In this document: positions 50,755 to 60,197 of the stretch, piece by piece
How positions within the stretch are numbered: position 1 is the stretch's first letter
How the letters are laid out: the number at the start of each line of letters is the position of its first letter
NCBI GenBank assembly: GCA_002724925.1
Contig: PBQA01000013.1
Location: 1 to 64,000, forward strand
Direction of reading: 5' to 3'
Source of the DNA: Oceanospirillaceae bacterium
GTDB lineage: Bacteria; Pseudomonadota; Gammaproteobacteria; Pseudomonadales; Oceanobacteraceae
Length of the DNA stretch: 64,000 nucleotides
Position numbers and translations under genes: made by a program
The notes under the pieces: model-generated
What the model was told of the DNA's origin: nothing
What the model saw: the letters and a program-made list of their open reading frames with translations, nothing else
Databases searched by the model: none

Positions 50755-51522
50755 ATGAACTTCCCCAAGGTAAGCCTCACTGAAAATACGGCGACTTATT
50801 GTATACAAGTGAATGATGCCCGGTTGATGTTTCATTGTGAAGATGAGGCGAGGTATACCGATAAGTATGTCTTTCACTTTGAAGAGGTTGATCAGGGCCT
50901 GATTTCCAATCCTGACTATACGGGGGAGATTATCCCTTTGCGTACAAAATTTGCTCTGCTTGATGATGATTTGATGAAAGAGCATCCCAACTGGTTATGC
51001 CCGATAAAAATTCAGATATGGCCGAAATCTGAGCTACTTATGGAGAGCCGTAATTGGGAAGGTTCTAAGGATCTCCGCAGTAATTCATTAAAATTTTATG
51101 AGCGCTGGAAATCGAGCGAAGACCGGGAGGAAGATGATCTAACTCCTCGGAAGGCAGAAGATTTCTCTGTTTTAAGTGTAAATGGACGTTCATGGGCTTA
51201 TGCTGCTTCTGGTCTTTATGGGCAGTGGGAGAACGCCATTACGGAATTGTCTGATAACCTGGTGTTAATTGTCATCTTTTCGGCGAAATCCTGCTGGCCT
51301 AGCGACACCTACCCCCCAGAAGGTCTCAAAGAGCACCTGATGCCTTTCTTTACGGACTATCTCTCCCGCATTCAAATCACCCCAACCGAGGGCGTTCCTG
51401 AGTCTGAACTGCCACCACTTGGTTTCTACCCTTCGATGCGTAAAGAAAAAGAGATCGATAGCGAAGGTAATGCTGTCGCCGAGGACACACCCGCTAGCTC
51501 ATCCAGTGAGTGGGGCTGGTAA
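50755..51522 (+). CDS. Hypothetical protein B of the unknown three-gene unit
   Basis: 255 residues from ATG 50755, preceded by AAGGAACG. Soluble and acidic, with many Trp/Tyr residues (NWLCPIKIQIW, GRSWAYAASGLYGQWENAI), a charged linker near residue 120 (SSEDREEDDLTPRKAED) and a low-complexity Ser/Ala/Glu tail ending SSSSEWGW. No recognised family. Three bases separate it from the membrane gene C, so co-translation is likely. Confidence 0.75.
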   Translation: MNFPKVSLTENTATYCIQVNDARLMFHCEDEARYTDKYVFHFEEVDQGLISNPDYTGEIIPLRTKFALLDDDLMKEHPNWLCPIKIQIWPKSELLMESRNWEGSKDLRSNSLKFYERWKSSEDREEDDLTPRKAEDFSVLSVNGRSWAYAASGLYGQWENAITELSDNLVLIVIFSAKSCWPSDTYPPEGLKEHLMPFFTDYLSRIQITPTEGVPESELPPLGFYPSMRKEKEIDSEGNAVAEDTPASSSSEWGW

Positions 51523-51525
51523 GTT

Positions 51526-52485
51526 ATGGGGCTGCTAGGGAATATCCTGGTTACCTTTGCGCTGATGTTCTGGCCCATGACATGGTTTGCTTCTGTCATG
51601 GGGATGGGCGGCCCTGGTGCCTCAAACAGTCTGAGCTGGATTATTCAGCTTTTGGTGTTTATGTCGTATCCCGCTTGGCTTCTACTTTGGCTAAGCATTT
51701 CTGATAAAAGCTACTGGGGCACTGACCCCAAGTATTTTCTGCTGGGATTTTTGTGCATATTTACCGTTTTGAATGCTGGCATGATTCGGTATGCCTACAA
51801 TCTTGTCAGAGGGATTCAGAACAGCGGATATTCAGTTGCCAATAATACGGCCTATTTCAATGCCAAACCCATAGCTGAAGCTGACGCTGAGTCGTTTGAC
51901 ATGTTCAAGGGCGATCTGGGTTACGTCTTCCGTGATCACGCCTGGGATAACCAACACGTTTATTATCGAGGTCGTATGGTTGAGGGACTGCAAGGCGGGC
52001 CTCTTGAGGCTTTGAATGATCTTGGCTGGAGTCGCGACTATGTCGCTAGCGGTGAAACGGTCATCTACGGGAACACGGTGTTACGTGGGTGTAGTTTAAG
52101 TCATCTCGAGTTTTTTGAAGATATTGAAAAGTATTGGGCTCGTTGCGGAGATAATATTTATCACGCAGGTGAGCTTGTAGAGGGCGCAGATGCTCAGTCA
52201 TTCACGCCGCTGAATAGCTGGTTGGCGCATGATAACTACCGGTTTTATGAGCGTACTGAAATAATAGATACTACTGCAGATACTTCAAGCTTCCGAAGAA
52301 TCGACGATGGATACTATCGTGATGACCTTCGTATTTTCTATCTCCCTGACAGTACGATCCAAGAAGTCGAAGGTGTCGATCTCAATACCTTCGAAGTCGT
52401 TTATGAAGTCTTAGGTGAGGTCAGAAGCGACGCCCGGGATGCTCACTCCCGATACTACAATGGAGAGAGGGTCTCCTCTCACTAA
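51526..52485 (+). CDS. Membrane protein with DKNYY-like repeats (gene C)
   Basis: 319 residues. Three membrane segments occupy about residues 4-28, 36-57 and 68-90. The remaining ~220 residues show repeats of the type 'DNQHVYYRGRMVEG', 'CGDNIYHAGELVEGADAQSF' and 'RDDLRIFYLPDSTIQEVEGVDLNTFEV', the shape of the DKNYY family (D-K-N-x-V-Y-Y-x-G). DKNYY proteins are widespread and of unknown function. With genes A and B it seems to form an inner-membrane-linked system. Confidence 0.75.
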   Translation: MGLLGNILVTFALMFWPMTWFASVMGMGGPGASNSLSWIIQLLVFMSYPAWLLLWLSISDKSYWGTDPKYFLLGFLCIFTVLNAGMIRYAYNLVRGIQNSGYSVANNTAYFNAKPIAEADAESFDMFKGDLGYVFRDHAWDNQHVYYRGRMVEGLQGGPLEALNDLGWSRDYVASGETVIYGNTVLRGCSLSHLEFFEDIEKYWARCGDNIYHAGELVEGADAQSFTPLNSWLAHDNYRFYERTEIIDTTADTSSFRRIDDGYYRDDLRIFYLPDSTIQEVEGVDLNTFEVVYEVLGEVRSDARDAHSRYYNGERVSSH

Positions 52486-52691
52486 TCCTGTTTTCTGATG
52501 CAGATGGCCTCTGCTATCTGCTTTAGTTTTTCTGCTGATCCTCCCCCTAACTCGGGTCGCATACCTGTCTCTAGAGGTCTTCTCTGGGCTGCTGGCTCGA
52601 TAAGTACCACTTTGTCGAATTTCTTTCCAGAAATGTAATCAATTGTCAGTTCAGGCACTCTGGGGCTATCTTTGTTAATTTGTGTGTACAT
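52482..52691 (-). CDS. Small open frame, possible gene
   Basis: 69 residues from ATG 52691. The residues (VPELTIDYISGKKFDKVVLIEPAAQ...LGGGSAEKLKQIAEAI) look coding rather than random, and no other gene explains the 255-base gap. There is no clear ribosome site (AAGG is 11 bases away) and no family is recognised. The stop overlaps the end of gene C by four bases. It may also be a gene remnant. Confidence 0.35.
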   Translation of the reverse strand: MYTQINKDSPRVPELTIDYISGKKFDKVVLIEPAAQRRPLETGMRPELGGGSAEKLKQIAEAICIRKQD

Positions 52692-52694
52692 ATA

Positions 52695-52713
52695 TTGTAT
52701 ATACCTTGTATAT
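52695..52713. promoter_or_regulatory. Direct repeats TTGTATAT, possible operator
   Basis: TTGTATAT at 52695-52702 and again at 52706-52713, 11 bases apart (one helical turn), in the gap between the small minus-strand frame and the DUF4397 lipoprotein. This spacing suits a regulator that binds the same DNA face twice. No regulator can be named. Confidence 0.4.
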
Positions 52714-52740
52714 GGCAAGCTAACCTAATCAGGAGAGACT

Positions 52741-54072
52741 ATGAATTACATTAAGCCTCTGGCACTGACCACAATTGCGGCCGCGCTGGCCGCCTGTGGT
52801 GGCGATGACAGTAACGATGATCAGGCCTACCTTCGGGTTTTACATGCATCGGCGGATGCTCCCGACGTGGATGTTGCGCTCAATGGCGATGTTGTCCTGC
52901 GCGACGTCAGTTTTCAGCAGGGTACCGGCTACCTTGAGATTGAGGATGGCCTGACAACAGTAGAAATTCTGGTCGCTGGCACTGAAACCGTAGCGTTCAG
53001 TACAGAGGTTGATCTCATGGATAACGGTTACTACTCAGTAATCGCCATCAATGATGTGGCCGAGCTTGATCTCAAGGTTATCGATGACACCGCAACATAC
53101 ACAGACGGGGATGCTGACGTAACCGTCGTCCACGCCGCGACGGTTGCTGATGATGTCGATATTTTTGTGACTGCACCGGGAGACGATCCGGATGCTAGTG
53201 CGGATACTCCGGCCTTGGATGGGGTACCGTTCGAAGCGAACGCAACGCTTGAAGCCGTCGCGGCAGGAGATTACGAGGTCTTCATTGGTGGAGATGAATC
53301 CGAAGAGCTGGTTTACGCATCTGGAGAGCTTAATGTCGCAGGGGATATCGCGCTTGTAGCTGTTAACAGCATCAAAGGCCGTTCACCTGTGTCCTTAATT
53401 GCTTGGTCTGACTCTGGTGCAACCACGGTGTTGGACAATAGCGCAGAGCTGCGGGTCGTTCATGCCGTTGACGACATTGATGTTGATGTTTTCGCTAATG
53501 GCGAGTTATTCATTGATGGGTTTACTTACCAATCAGTAAATGGATATACGGTGCTCGATCCGGGTACGGTCAGTGTTGCTATTGCTGCAGATGATCAGGG
53601 GCTTGGTAATGCTTTGGCGAACCTGAGCGGAGATCTGACTCTGGAGCGCGGTGAGTCTTACACAGTCATCGCATCGGGAGACTCCGGAGCAGTAACGGAT
53701 GCGCAGCTGATAGTACTTACCGATACCCGTGCAGCGGAAGATGCCTCGAATGGTTACGTTCGTCTGGTTCATGCCTCCTCTGCAACCGCTGCCGACCCTG
53801 TGGATATTTTTGTCTATGAAAACGGTATGACTCAACCGCAATCACCAACGTTTGCGGATGTTGAACAAGGTCAGGACACTGGGTACGTCGCTCTGTCACC
53901 AGCCACCTATACGGTAGACATCGCCGCCGATGATACCACCAGCCCCGCTATTTCAGGTCTTGATTCATTGCCATTTGCGGCCGGTGACGTGAAAACTGCG
54001 ATCGCGATTGGTGATAGTTCCGGACTGGATGCGCTGCTGCTAAATGATAAGCGCGGATCAGGCGTGGAGTGA
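52741..54072 (+). CDS. DUF4397 domain lipoprotein
   Basis: 443 residues. A lipoprotein signal (IAAALAACGGDDSNDD, lipobox LAAC) gives an N-terminal lipid anchor. Three similar beta-rich modules follow, each opening with a pattern like YLRVLHASADAPDVDVALNG, LRVVHAVDDIDVDVFANG and VRLVHASSATAADPVDIFVYENG, the DUF4397 signature. The protein is strongly acidic. DUF4397 proteins are exported and of unknown role, perhaps adhesive or surface-layer like. AGGAGAG precedes the start; a terminator follows. Confidence 0.88.
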   Translation: MNYIKPLALTTIAAALAACGGDDSNDDQAYLRVLHASADAPDVDVALNGDVVLRDVSFQQGTGYLEIEDGLTTVEILVAGTETVAFSTEVDLMDNGYYSVIAINDVAELDLKVIDDTATYTDGDADVTVVHAATVADDVDIFVTAPGDDPDASADTPALDGVPFEANATLEAVAAGDYEVFIGGDESEELVYASGELNVAGDIALVAVNSIKGRSPVSLIAWSDSGATTVLDNSAELRVVHAVDDIDVDVFANGELFIDGFTYQSVNGYTVLDPGTVSVAIAADDQGLGNALANLSGDLTLERGESYTVIASGDSGAVTDAQLIVLTDTRAAEDASNGYVRLVHASSATAADPVDIFVYENGMTQPQSPTFADVEQGQDTGYVALSPATYTVDIAADDTTSPAISGLDSLPFAAGDVKTAIAIGDSSGLDALLLNDKRGSGVE

Positions 54073-54108
54073 TTTGATTGAGTACAGGTTAACTGTGTTT
54101 CGATGGAG

Positions 54109-54130
54109 AGCGGGCTCAGGCCCGCTTTTT
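54109..54130 (+). terminator. Terminator after the DUF4397 gene
   Basis: AGCGGGC (54109-54115), loop TCAG, GCCCGCT (54120-54126), then TTTTTT. Confidence 0.9.
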
Positions 54131-54219
54131 TTATTGTTCGGTTTGGTCAAGCTGCCCCGCTGGTTTACTATGTGGCCATTCTTAACGTCTGGTCTTCTCC
54201 GACCTGGAGCACCTTGTAC

Positions 54220-54513
54220 ATGGCATTCCGAGCTACACATTTCTGGACTGCGGTAGGCATTTTTCTGCTGATCGTGCTGCAGTACCGCCTGTGGTTCGAT
54301 GATAGCGGCGTGATTGCTAATCGCGCGCTTGAGCGCCAGATAGATCAGTTGCAGACATCCAACGATAAGCAGTCGGCTGAGAATCATGCCTTATTGAATC
54401 AGGTGATGGATCTACGCACCGGCGATGCCTTGCTGGAAGAGACTGCCCGCGAGGAACTGGGGCTGGTTAAAGATGGCGAGACCTTTATCTTATTTGCAGA
54501 ACCCGATTCATGA
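54220..54513 (+). CDS. ftsB: Cell division protein FtsB
   Basis: 97 residues from ATG 54220 (MAFRATHFWTAVG, GGAG at 54206-54209); the longer frame from 54103 runs through the preceding terminator. One membrane segment (IFLLIVLQYRLWF), a coiled coil (NRALERQIDQLQTSNDKQSAENHALL) and the C-terminal ETAREELGLVKDGETF pattern are those of FtsB. It forms the FtsQLB complex that activates septal peptidoglycan synthesis. It overlaps ispD by ATGA. Confidence 0.95.
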   Translation: MAFRATHFWTAVGIFLLIVLQYRLWFDDSGVIANRALERQIDQLQTSNDKQSAENHALLNQVMDLRTGDALLEETAREELGLVKDGETFILFAEPDS

Positions 54514-55208
54514 GCGATTCTATCTGGGCAGTGCTCCCGGCTGCTGGTGTAGGCAGCCGCATGCAGGCCGACCGGCCCAAACAGTACCTTCCATTAAAAG
54601 GCCGTTTTCTTCTCGATCATACTCTGGAATGTGTGCTGTCTTATCCCGCCATTGCAAAGGCGGTGATCGTACTTTCTGAGGAAGACCCGTATTGGCCCGA
54701 CAGTCAGTTCGCCAGTCATCCCGATGTTATTCGCGCTAAAGGCGGTAGCGAACGGTGTCATTCTGTTCTTAATGGTTTGCGCGCGCTCGAAAACGTTGCT
54801 TTAGAATCAGACTGGGTAGCCGTGCATGACATTGCTCGTCCATGTTTGCGCCATAGTGACCTCGAACAATTGTTCTCTGGTTTGGGTGACAGCGGTGCGA
54901 TTCTGGCCTCGCCCACTCGCGATACGATGAAACGGGGGATTCTTCAGGCAGATGGTTCAGTCGCCATTGATCATACCGTAGAGCGTGATCAGCTCTGGCA
55001 TGCACTCACACCGCAAGTATTTCGTCTGGGCGAGTTGAGGGCCGCGCTCGAAGGGGCGTTGGCAGACGGCTTTGAGGTAACGGATGAAGCATCTGCAATT
55101 GAGCACGCGGGTGGGCATCCGCGCCTGATAGCAGGTCGGGCTGACAACATTAAAGTGACCAGACCGGAAGATCTGGCGTTGGCAGAACTCTTTCTATCGC
55201 AACATTAA
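54510..55208 (+). CDS. ispD: 2-C-methyl-D-erythritol 4-phosphate cytidylyltransferase
   Basis: 232 residues. The nucleotide-binding start [24 protein letters not shown] and the later [12 protein letters not shown] and [14 protein letters not shown] patterns mark IspD. It couples MEP to CTP in the MEP isoprenoid pathway. It is followed by ispF after 25 bases. Confidence 0.97.
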   Translation: MSDSIWAVLPAAGVGSRMQADRPKQYLPLKGRFLLDHTLECVLSYPAIAKAVIVLSEEDPYWPDSQFASHPDVIRAKGGSERCHSVLNGLRALENVALESDWVAVHDIARPCLRHSDLEQLFSGLGDSGAILASPTRDTMKRGILQADGSVAIDHTVERDQLWHALTPQVFRLGELRAALEGALADGFEVTDEASAIEHAGGHPRLIAGRADNIKVTRPEDLALAELFLSQH

Positions 55209-55233
55209 TTCGTATTTAATTCAGGAACAGGTC

Positions 55234-55716
55234 ATGCGCATCGGACACGGTTTTGACGTACACGCTTTTGATGAAGGCGATTTTATTACACTGGGAGGAA
55301 TGAAAATTCCTCACTCGCATGGTCTCAAAGCGCATTCTGATGGTGATGTGGCATTGCACGCGCTGGCCGATGCTTTATTGGGGGCTGCAGCTCTGGGCGA
55401 TATCGGTCAACATTTCCCGGATACCGATGAACAGTGGAAGGGGGCAGACAGCTGTATGCTGCTGCGTCACGTCGTTTCGCTGGTGGCCGATAAGGGGTAT
55501 CGCGTTGGCAATGTCGATATCACCATCATCGCACAGGCTCCCAAAATGGCTCCCCATATTGCGGATATGCGAGCAGTGATCGCTGCAGATCTTCAGGTGA
55601 GAACTGACGACGTTAATGTGAAGGCCACCACAACTGAAAAGCTCGGTTATGTTGGTCGAAAAGAGGGCATTGCCGTTCATGCGGTGGCTCTTCTGCTCAA
55701 CAGTGAGTCGCAGTAA
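55234..55716 (+). CDS. ispF: 2-C-methyl-D-erythritol 2,4-cyclodiphosphate synthase
   Basis: 160 residues. Start [11 protein letters not shown] supplies the zinc ligands (D and H), and [25 protein letters not shown] is the family signature. It closes the cyclic diphosphate in the MEP pathway. The TAATG overlap ties it to truD. Confidence 0.97.
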   Translation: MRIGHGFDVHAFDEGDFITLGGMKIPHSHGLKAHSDGDVALHALADALLGAAALGDIGQHFPDTDEQWKGADSCMLLRHVVSLVADKGYRVGNVDITIIAQAPKMAPHIADMRAVIAADLQVRTDDVNVKATTTEKLGYVGRKEGIAVHAVALLLNSESQ

Positions 55717-56702
55717 TGCAGGATTATTCAGTGCTGCCCGAGTGGGCGTCGGCCTACGAGGCGACAGGAGCGACAGCCGTATTAAAGCAAGAGAATAGTG
55801 ATTTTGTGGTTACTGAGATACCTCTTGGGCTGCCGTCCGGCGAAGGTGAACATGTCTGGCTGGATGTCGCAAAAGACGGAGCGAATACACAATTCGTCGC
55901 TGCGCAGATCGCTGAGTTTGCCGGTGTTCGTGAGCTGGACGTTGGTTATGCTGGCCTGAAAGACCGTTACGCGCAAACCCGTCAGTGGTTCACTGTGTGG
56001 ATGCCTAAAACAGAAGCACCAGATTTTACGGCCCTTGAGCATCCTGAATTCCGCGTCCTGAGTCAGGCCCGACATATAAAGAAACTGCGCCCCGGTGATT
56101 TGCTGGGTAACCGCTTTGAAATCCTGCTCAGGGAAGTTAAGGGAGATCGCGCTGCGATAGAGCGAAATCTGACTTTGGTTAAGCAGCACGGCGTCCCGAA
56201 CTATTTTGGCCCTCAGCGTTTTGGACAGGCAGGGGACAACGTGGCCAACGGCATGGCGATGCTGAAGCGTGAAATTCGTGTGCGCAATAAAAAGAAGAAG
56301 GGTATCTATCTGTCTTCCGTAAGATCCTTCCTGTTCAATGAAGTCCTGGCGGCAAGAATCCGCTCAGGGCTATGGGGGCAAAGCCTTAAGGGCGATATTC
56401 TGACCGATGAAGGTGTCGCAACAGGACCTATGTGGGGGCGTGGTCGCCTGACCACCACAGATGACGCATTGGCGCTCGAATCAGAGATCGCTGAACAACA
56501 TCCTGAGCTTTGTGAAGGCCTTGAATTCTCTGGTCTTAATCAGGATCGCCGCGCGTTGGCAGCAATGCCCGGTAATATGACCTGGAGCTGGCCAGAAGAG
56601 TCGCATTTACTACTCACATTTTCACTGCCTGCCGGTTATTATGCGACATCGTTAATACGTGAATGCATAGAAACAACCGAACCAGAAAGGTATGTACCCT
56701 GA
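55716..56702 (+). CDS. truD: tRNA pseudouridine(13) synthase TruD
   Basis: 328 residues. The catalytic aspartate is in the motif [36 protein letters not shown] is the second family signature. It makes pseudouridine 13 in tRNA-Glu. It lies between ispF and surE with overlaps on both sides. Confidence 0.96.
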   Translation: MQDYSVLPEWASAYEATGATAVLKQENSDFVVTEIPLGLPSGEGEHVWLDVAKDGANTQFVAAQIAEFAGVRELDVGYAGLKDRYAQTRQWFTVWMPKTEAPDFTALEHPEFRVLSQARHIKKLRPGDLLGNRFEILLREVKGDRAAIERNLTLVKQHGVPNYFGPQRFGQAGDNVANGMAMLKREIRVRNKKKKGIYLSSVRSFLFNEVLAARIRSGLWGQSLKGDILTDEGVATGPMWGRGRLTTTDDALALESEIAEQHPELCEGLEFSGLNQDRRALAAMPGNMTWSWPEESHLLLTFSLPAGYYATSLIRECIETTEPERYVP

Positions 56703-57442
56703 TGACTCTGCTGCTTTCCAATGATGATGGTGTTCATGCGCCCGGCTTAAAGATGCTGGCGAAGACGCTGTCGTCGGCGGGCTACGATATTCGAGTCAGC
56801 GCGCCCGACCGTGACCGCAGTGGTGCCAGTAATTCACTGACTCTCGATCGTCCATTGCAAGTGATACATCACGAAAACGGTTTTCACAGCGTTGATGGAA
56901 CGCCAACGGATGCTGTTCACCTGGCGCTGAATGAATTTCATGCTGATCGCTGTGAGCGGGTCATCGCAGGTATTAATAGTGGCGCAAATCTGGGCGATGA
57001 CGTGCTTTACAGCGGTACGGTTGCTGCAGCGACTGAAGGACGGTTCCTGAAGTGCACCCCCATTGCTGTTTCCTTATGTGGTAAGACGCACTTTGAGACA
57101 GCGGGGCGGGTACTGATAGACCTGCTGCCTCAGCTTGAATCGCTGGCCTTACCGCGCAATGCAGTGATCAATATCAATGTTCCGGACATCCCATACGAAG
57201 AGATTACCGGCGTTGAGGTGACTCGCCTGGGGCACCGCAACAAAGCGGATAATCCGGTGAAGACAACGAACCCGCGTGGTAAAGAGTTGTTCTGGATCTC
57301 GGCCGCTGGTGATGTTGCTGATGCCGGGCCGGGCACGGATTTTCATGCGATTGAGAATGGGAGGGTGTCTGTCACCCCAATTCAGATCGATATGACGCTA
57401 CATAGCATGTTAGTTCCGATGTCGGAACATTTTGAGAAGTGA
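56702..57442 (+). CDS. surE: 5'/3'-nucleotidase SurE
   Basis: 246 residues from ATG 56702, overlapping the truD stop (TGATG). The metal-site start [13 protein letters not shown] and the later [10 protein letters not shown] pattern are intact, as is [16 protein letters not shown]-type [15 protein letters not shown]. SurE dephosphorylates nucleoside monophosphates and short polyphosphate. The order surE-pcm-nlpD-rpoS is the usual stationary-phase cluster. Confidence 0.97.
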   Translation: MTLLLSNDDGVHAPGLKMLAKTLSSAGYDIRVSAPDRDRSGASNSLTLDRPLQVIHHENGFHSVDGTPTDAVHLALNEFHADRCERVIAGINSGANLGDDVLYSGTVAAATEGRFLKCTPIAVSLCGKTHFETAGRVLIDLLPQLESLALPRNAVININVPDIPYEEITGVEVTRLGHRNKADNPVKTTNPRGKELFWISAAGDVADAGPGTDFHAIENGRVSVTPIQIDMTLHSMLVPMSEHFEK

Positions 57443-57458
57443 GAGTGCAGGACGCAAG

Positions 57459-58121
57459 GTGAACGAACATTACTTATCTGGCATAGGAATGACCTCGCAA
57501 CGCACCCGCAATCGCCTGGTGCAGCGTTTACAGGAAGCGGGCATTCGCAATGAAGAAGTACTGAATGTCATTGCGACAACCCCAAGACACCTTTTCGTTG
57601 ACGAAGCTTTAGCACACCGTGCTTATGAAGATACCGCTCTGCCCATAGGCAATGGTCAGACGATCAGCCAGCCTTATACGGTAGCGCGAATGACAGAGAC
57701 TCTGTTGGCGAACGGGCCGCTTGAACGGGTACTGGAGATTGGCACTGGCTCGGGTTACCAGACAGCCGTACTCAGCCCACTTGTTCGTACTTTATACAGT
57801 GTTGAACGCATTGAGCCTCTGCATAATCGAGCCGTTGAACGCCTGCAAAGCCTTGGCTACGACAATGTCCAACTTACCCTTTCTGATGGCACATGGGGGT
57901 GGCCAGAGCACGGGCCTTACGATGGAATTCTTGCGGCGGCTGCGCCGGAGGAAGTGCCTGAGTCCTTACTCGCACAACTTGCAGATGGCGGACGTATGGT
58001 GATTCCGGTGGGTGGTAAAGAACAGAAGCTGGTACTGATCACCCGGCGTGGTGATCACTTCGCACGAAAAACTCTGGAAACGGTGCGTTTCGTGCCTTTC
58101 CTTCCCGGAGTTCAGAATTAA
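57459..58121 (+). CDS. pcm: Protein-L-isoaspartate O-methyltransferase
   Basis: 220 residues from GTG 57459, which has AGGA six bases upstream; ATG 57489 ([10 protein letters not shown]) is the alternative but has its AGGA directly against the codon. Motifs include [42 protein letters not shown] and the SAM site [15 protein letters not shown]. It repairs isoaspartyl residues in aged proteins. Overlap or close spacing with surE suggests a shared transcript. Confidence 0.95.
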   Translation: MNEHYLSGIGMTSQRTRNRLVQRLQEAGIRNEEVLNVIATTPRHLFVDEALAHRAYEDTALPIGNGQTISQPYTVARMTETLLANGPLERVLEIGTGSGYQTAVLSPLVRTLYSVERIEPLHNRAVERLQSLGYDNVQLTLSDGTWGWPEHGPYDGILAAAAPEEVPESLLAQLADGGRMVIPVGGKEQKLVLITRRGDHFARKTLETVRFVPFLPGVQN

Positions 58122-58125
58122 CAAG

Positions 58126-58150
58126 AGGGCGCTACGGCGTCCTTTTCTTT
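58126..58150 (+). terminator. Terminator after pcm
   Basis: AGGGCGC (58126-58132), loop TACG, GCGTCCT (58137-58143) with one G-T pair, then TTTCTTT. The UACG loop is one of the very stable tetraloops. Confidence 0.75.
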
Positions 58151-58220
58151 ATCTGTAACACGATCGGCAACCTGATCTACATTAACGAAACTCGCGCAGG
58201 CGCTGCGCAGCAACGGAGAC

Positions 58221-59129
58221 ATGATGGAGCATCTGAAAATATTTCTTAAGGGTATGGCAATGGGGGCGGCGGATGTTGTTCCTGGCGTTTCGGGAGGCAC
58301 TATCGCATTTATCACCGGCATCTATACCCGATTACTGGATGCTATTTCCAGCGTGAACCTGGAGGCCTTAAAGAAACTCAGAGCCGAGGGTTTCAAGTCT
58401 GCCTGGGCTCATATTGATGGAACCTTTCTGCTGGCGTTAGGTACGGGCATTCTGACTGCCATCATTAGCCTGGCAAAGGTGATACATCACTTGTTAATGA
58501 CGCATCCGGTTATGTTGTGGTCATTTTTCTTCGGATTAATCATCGCCTCCTGCATTCACATCGGCCGCACCATTCCTCAGTGGCGGGTAAAGGAAATCGG
58601 TATGCTGCTGTTGGGAGCGGTTGTCGCAGCCTTCATCAGCCTTGCCTCGCCGACCGAAACTGCAGTCACGCTGCCAATTGTCTTTGCCGCTGGCAGTATC
58701 GCGATCTGCGCCATGATTCTCCCCGGAATATCCGGCAGCTTTATCCTGCTGCTAATGGGGCTTTATACACCGGTTATTGCCGCTATTAAGGGGTTTGATT
58801 TGCCGGTGCTGCTGACCTTTGCCGCAGGCGCTGGCCTTGGATTACTCCTTTTTTCCCGTTTGTTGAGTTGGCTTCTACACCACTATGCGTCCGTAGTGCT
58901 CGCACTTCTGACGGGTTTTATGGTCGGATCATTAGTAAAGGTCTGGCCATGGAAAGAAACCCTGTCGACGCGGATCAACAGTAAAGGTGAAGAGATTCCT
59001 TTCGTGCAGCAGATGGCACTTCCGGTATTTGATGAAACCTTAGTGGCTTCGGTTATTTTGATGTTCGCAGGGGCCATTCTTGTTATTGGGCTTGAACGCT
59101 TCGGAAGTAATAATTCTGCGGAAAATTAA
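58221..59129 (+). CDS. DUF368 family polyprenyl-phosphate transporter (PopT-like)
   Basis: 302 residues and about eight membrane segments. The family signature GAADVVPGVSGGTIAFITGIY is at the N-terminus, and a second LPGISGSFILLLMGLY sits in the second half. DUF368 proteins have been shown in other bacteria to return undecaprenyl phosphate to the cytoplasmic leaflet. MM at 58221 leaves two possible first residues. It lies between pcm and nlpD. Confidence 0.92.
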   Translation: MMEHLKIFLKGMAMGAADVVPGVSGGTIAFITGIYTRLLDAISSVNLEALKKLRAEGFKSAWAHIDGTFLLALGTGILTAIISLAKVIHHLLMTHPVMLWSFFFGLIIASCIHIGRTIPQWRVKEIGMLLLGAVVAAFISLASPTETAVTLPIVFAAGSIAICAMILPGISGSFILLLMGLYTPVIAAIKGFDLPVLLTFAAGAGLGLLLFSRLLSWLLHHYASVVLALLTGFMVGSLVKVWPWKETLSTRINSKGEEIPFVQQMALPVFDETLVASVILMFAGAILVIGLERFGSNNSAEN

Positions 59130-59344
59130 AATGAACGACTGTTAAGTCACTTCTTTTCTTTGAAAAACAGGTTTGAAATCCTGTATATAGTGGCTACGGA
59201 TAAAAAAATCCCTCTATTTTTTAGAATACTTTGGAATTATAAAATACGTTTTTTATTCACCTGAGTTGCAAAGGTTGCAAACCGTTACATGGGCGGAAAG
59301 TCGTCACTATCGGGTGTCAAAAAGTCGTAAACTTGTCAGAACCT

Positions 59345-60121
59345 ATGAAAACTGCCCGGCTTGTCATATTAGTCATGACCTTAACGATAGTTACTGCTTG
59401 TACATCTGGCGGTGGCTTCGTCTCGGTTGATCAAAAATTCGGCAGAGACAAAACAGCGTCAGGTTTTCATCTTGTTCGTGAAGGAGAGACTTTGTATTCC
59501 ATTGCATGGCGCTATGGATTGGACTATCGCGAGTTGGCGAACGCTAACTCCATTTCTACCCCGCATACGATTTACCCTGGACAGAAAATTGACATCGACT
59601 ATACCGCTGCAGAAGCCGCCAGTGCCCCACGTGTGAGTGTCAGAAACCCGTCAAATTCACCGACACCCGTAGCACCAGCAAAAGTTAGCAAACCTAAAAA
59701 TGGTCAGATATCGCCAAAACCTGTGCCGACCGGGCCGGTTTCGGACTGGTTATGGCCCTCGGATGGCAAAATAATTGGTCAATTTTCGACCAGGAAGCCC
59801 GTCAACAAGGGGATTGATCTTGCCGGGTCGATGGGGGAATCTATTTTGGCAGCAGCGGCGGGGACAGTGGTTTACGCAGGCACCGGACTCCGGGGATACG
59901 GCAACCTTGTCATCATCCGGCACAATGAAAAGTTCTTAAGTGCTTATGCCCACGCTAGCCGCATCACCGTCAGCGAAGGCCAAGAAATTAAAGCGGGCGG
60001 AAAAATTGCCGAAAAAGGATCTACTGGTACCGACAAAGTGAAACTTCACTTTGAGATCCGGGAAAACGGCAAGCCGGTCAATCCACTGAAGTATCTGCCA
60101 AAGCGCAGAGGGGGTGGATAA
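59345..60121 (+). CDS. nlpD: NlpD-type lipoprotein with LysM and LytM domains
   Basis: 258 residues. A lipoprotein signal ends in the lipobox TACTS. A LysM domain (about 33-78; FHLVREGETLYSIAWRYGLDYRELANANSI) binds peptidoglycan, a Pro/Lys-rich linker follows, and the C-terminal LytM domain (about 135-255) has NKGIDLAGSMGESILAAA and AYAHASRI with LHFEIRENGKPVNPLKYLP. The first zinc histidine is replaced by lysine, as in E. coli NlpD, so it activates the amidase AmiC rather than cutting murein itself. In many species the rpoS promoter lies inside nlpD. Confidence 0.95.
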   Translation: MKTARLVILVMTLTIVTACTSGGGFVSVDQKFGRDKTASGFHLVREGETLYSIAWRYGLDYRELANANSISTPHTIYPGQKIDIDYTAAEAASAPRVSVRNPSNSPTPVAPAKVSKPKNGQISPKPVPTGPVSDWLWPSDGKIIGQFSTRKPVNKGIDLAGSMGESILAAAAGTVVYAGTGLRGYGNLVIIRHNEKFLSAYAHASRITVSEGQEIKAGGKIAEKGSTGTDKVKLHFEIRENGKPVNPLKYLPKRRGGG

Positions 60122-60197
60122 AAAGTAAACAGTCGTTCTGGCACAAAACCTGTTTCGGTTCAGGTTCAGGATGACCAACCCAAAGGTGGGACTAAAC

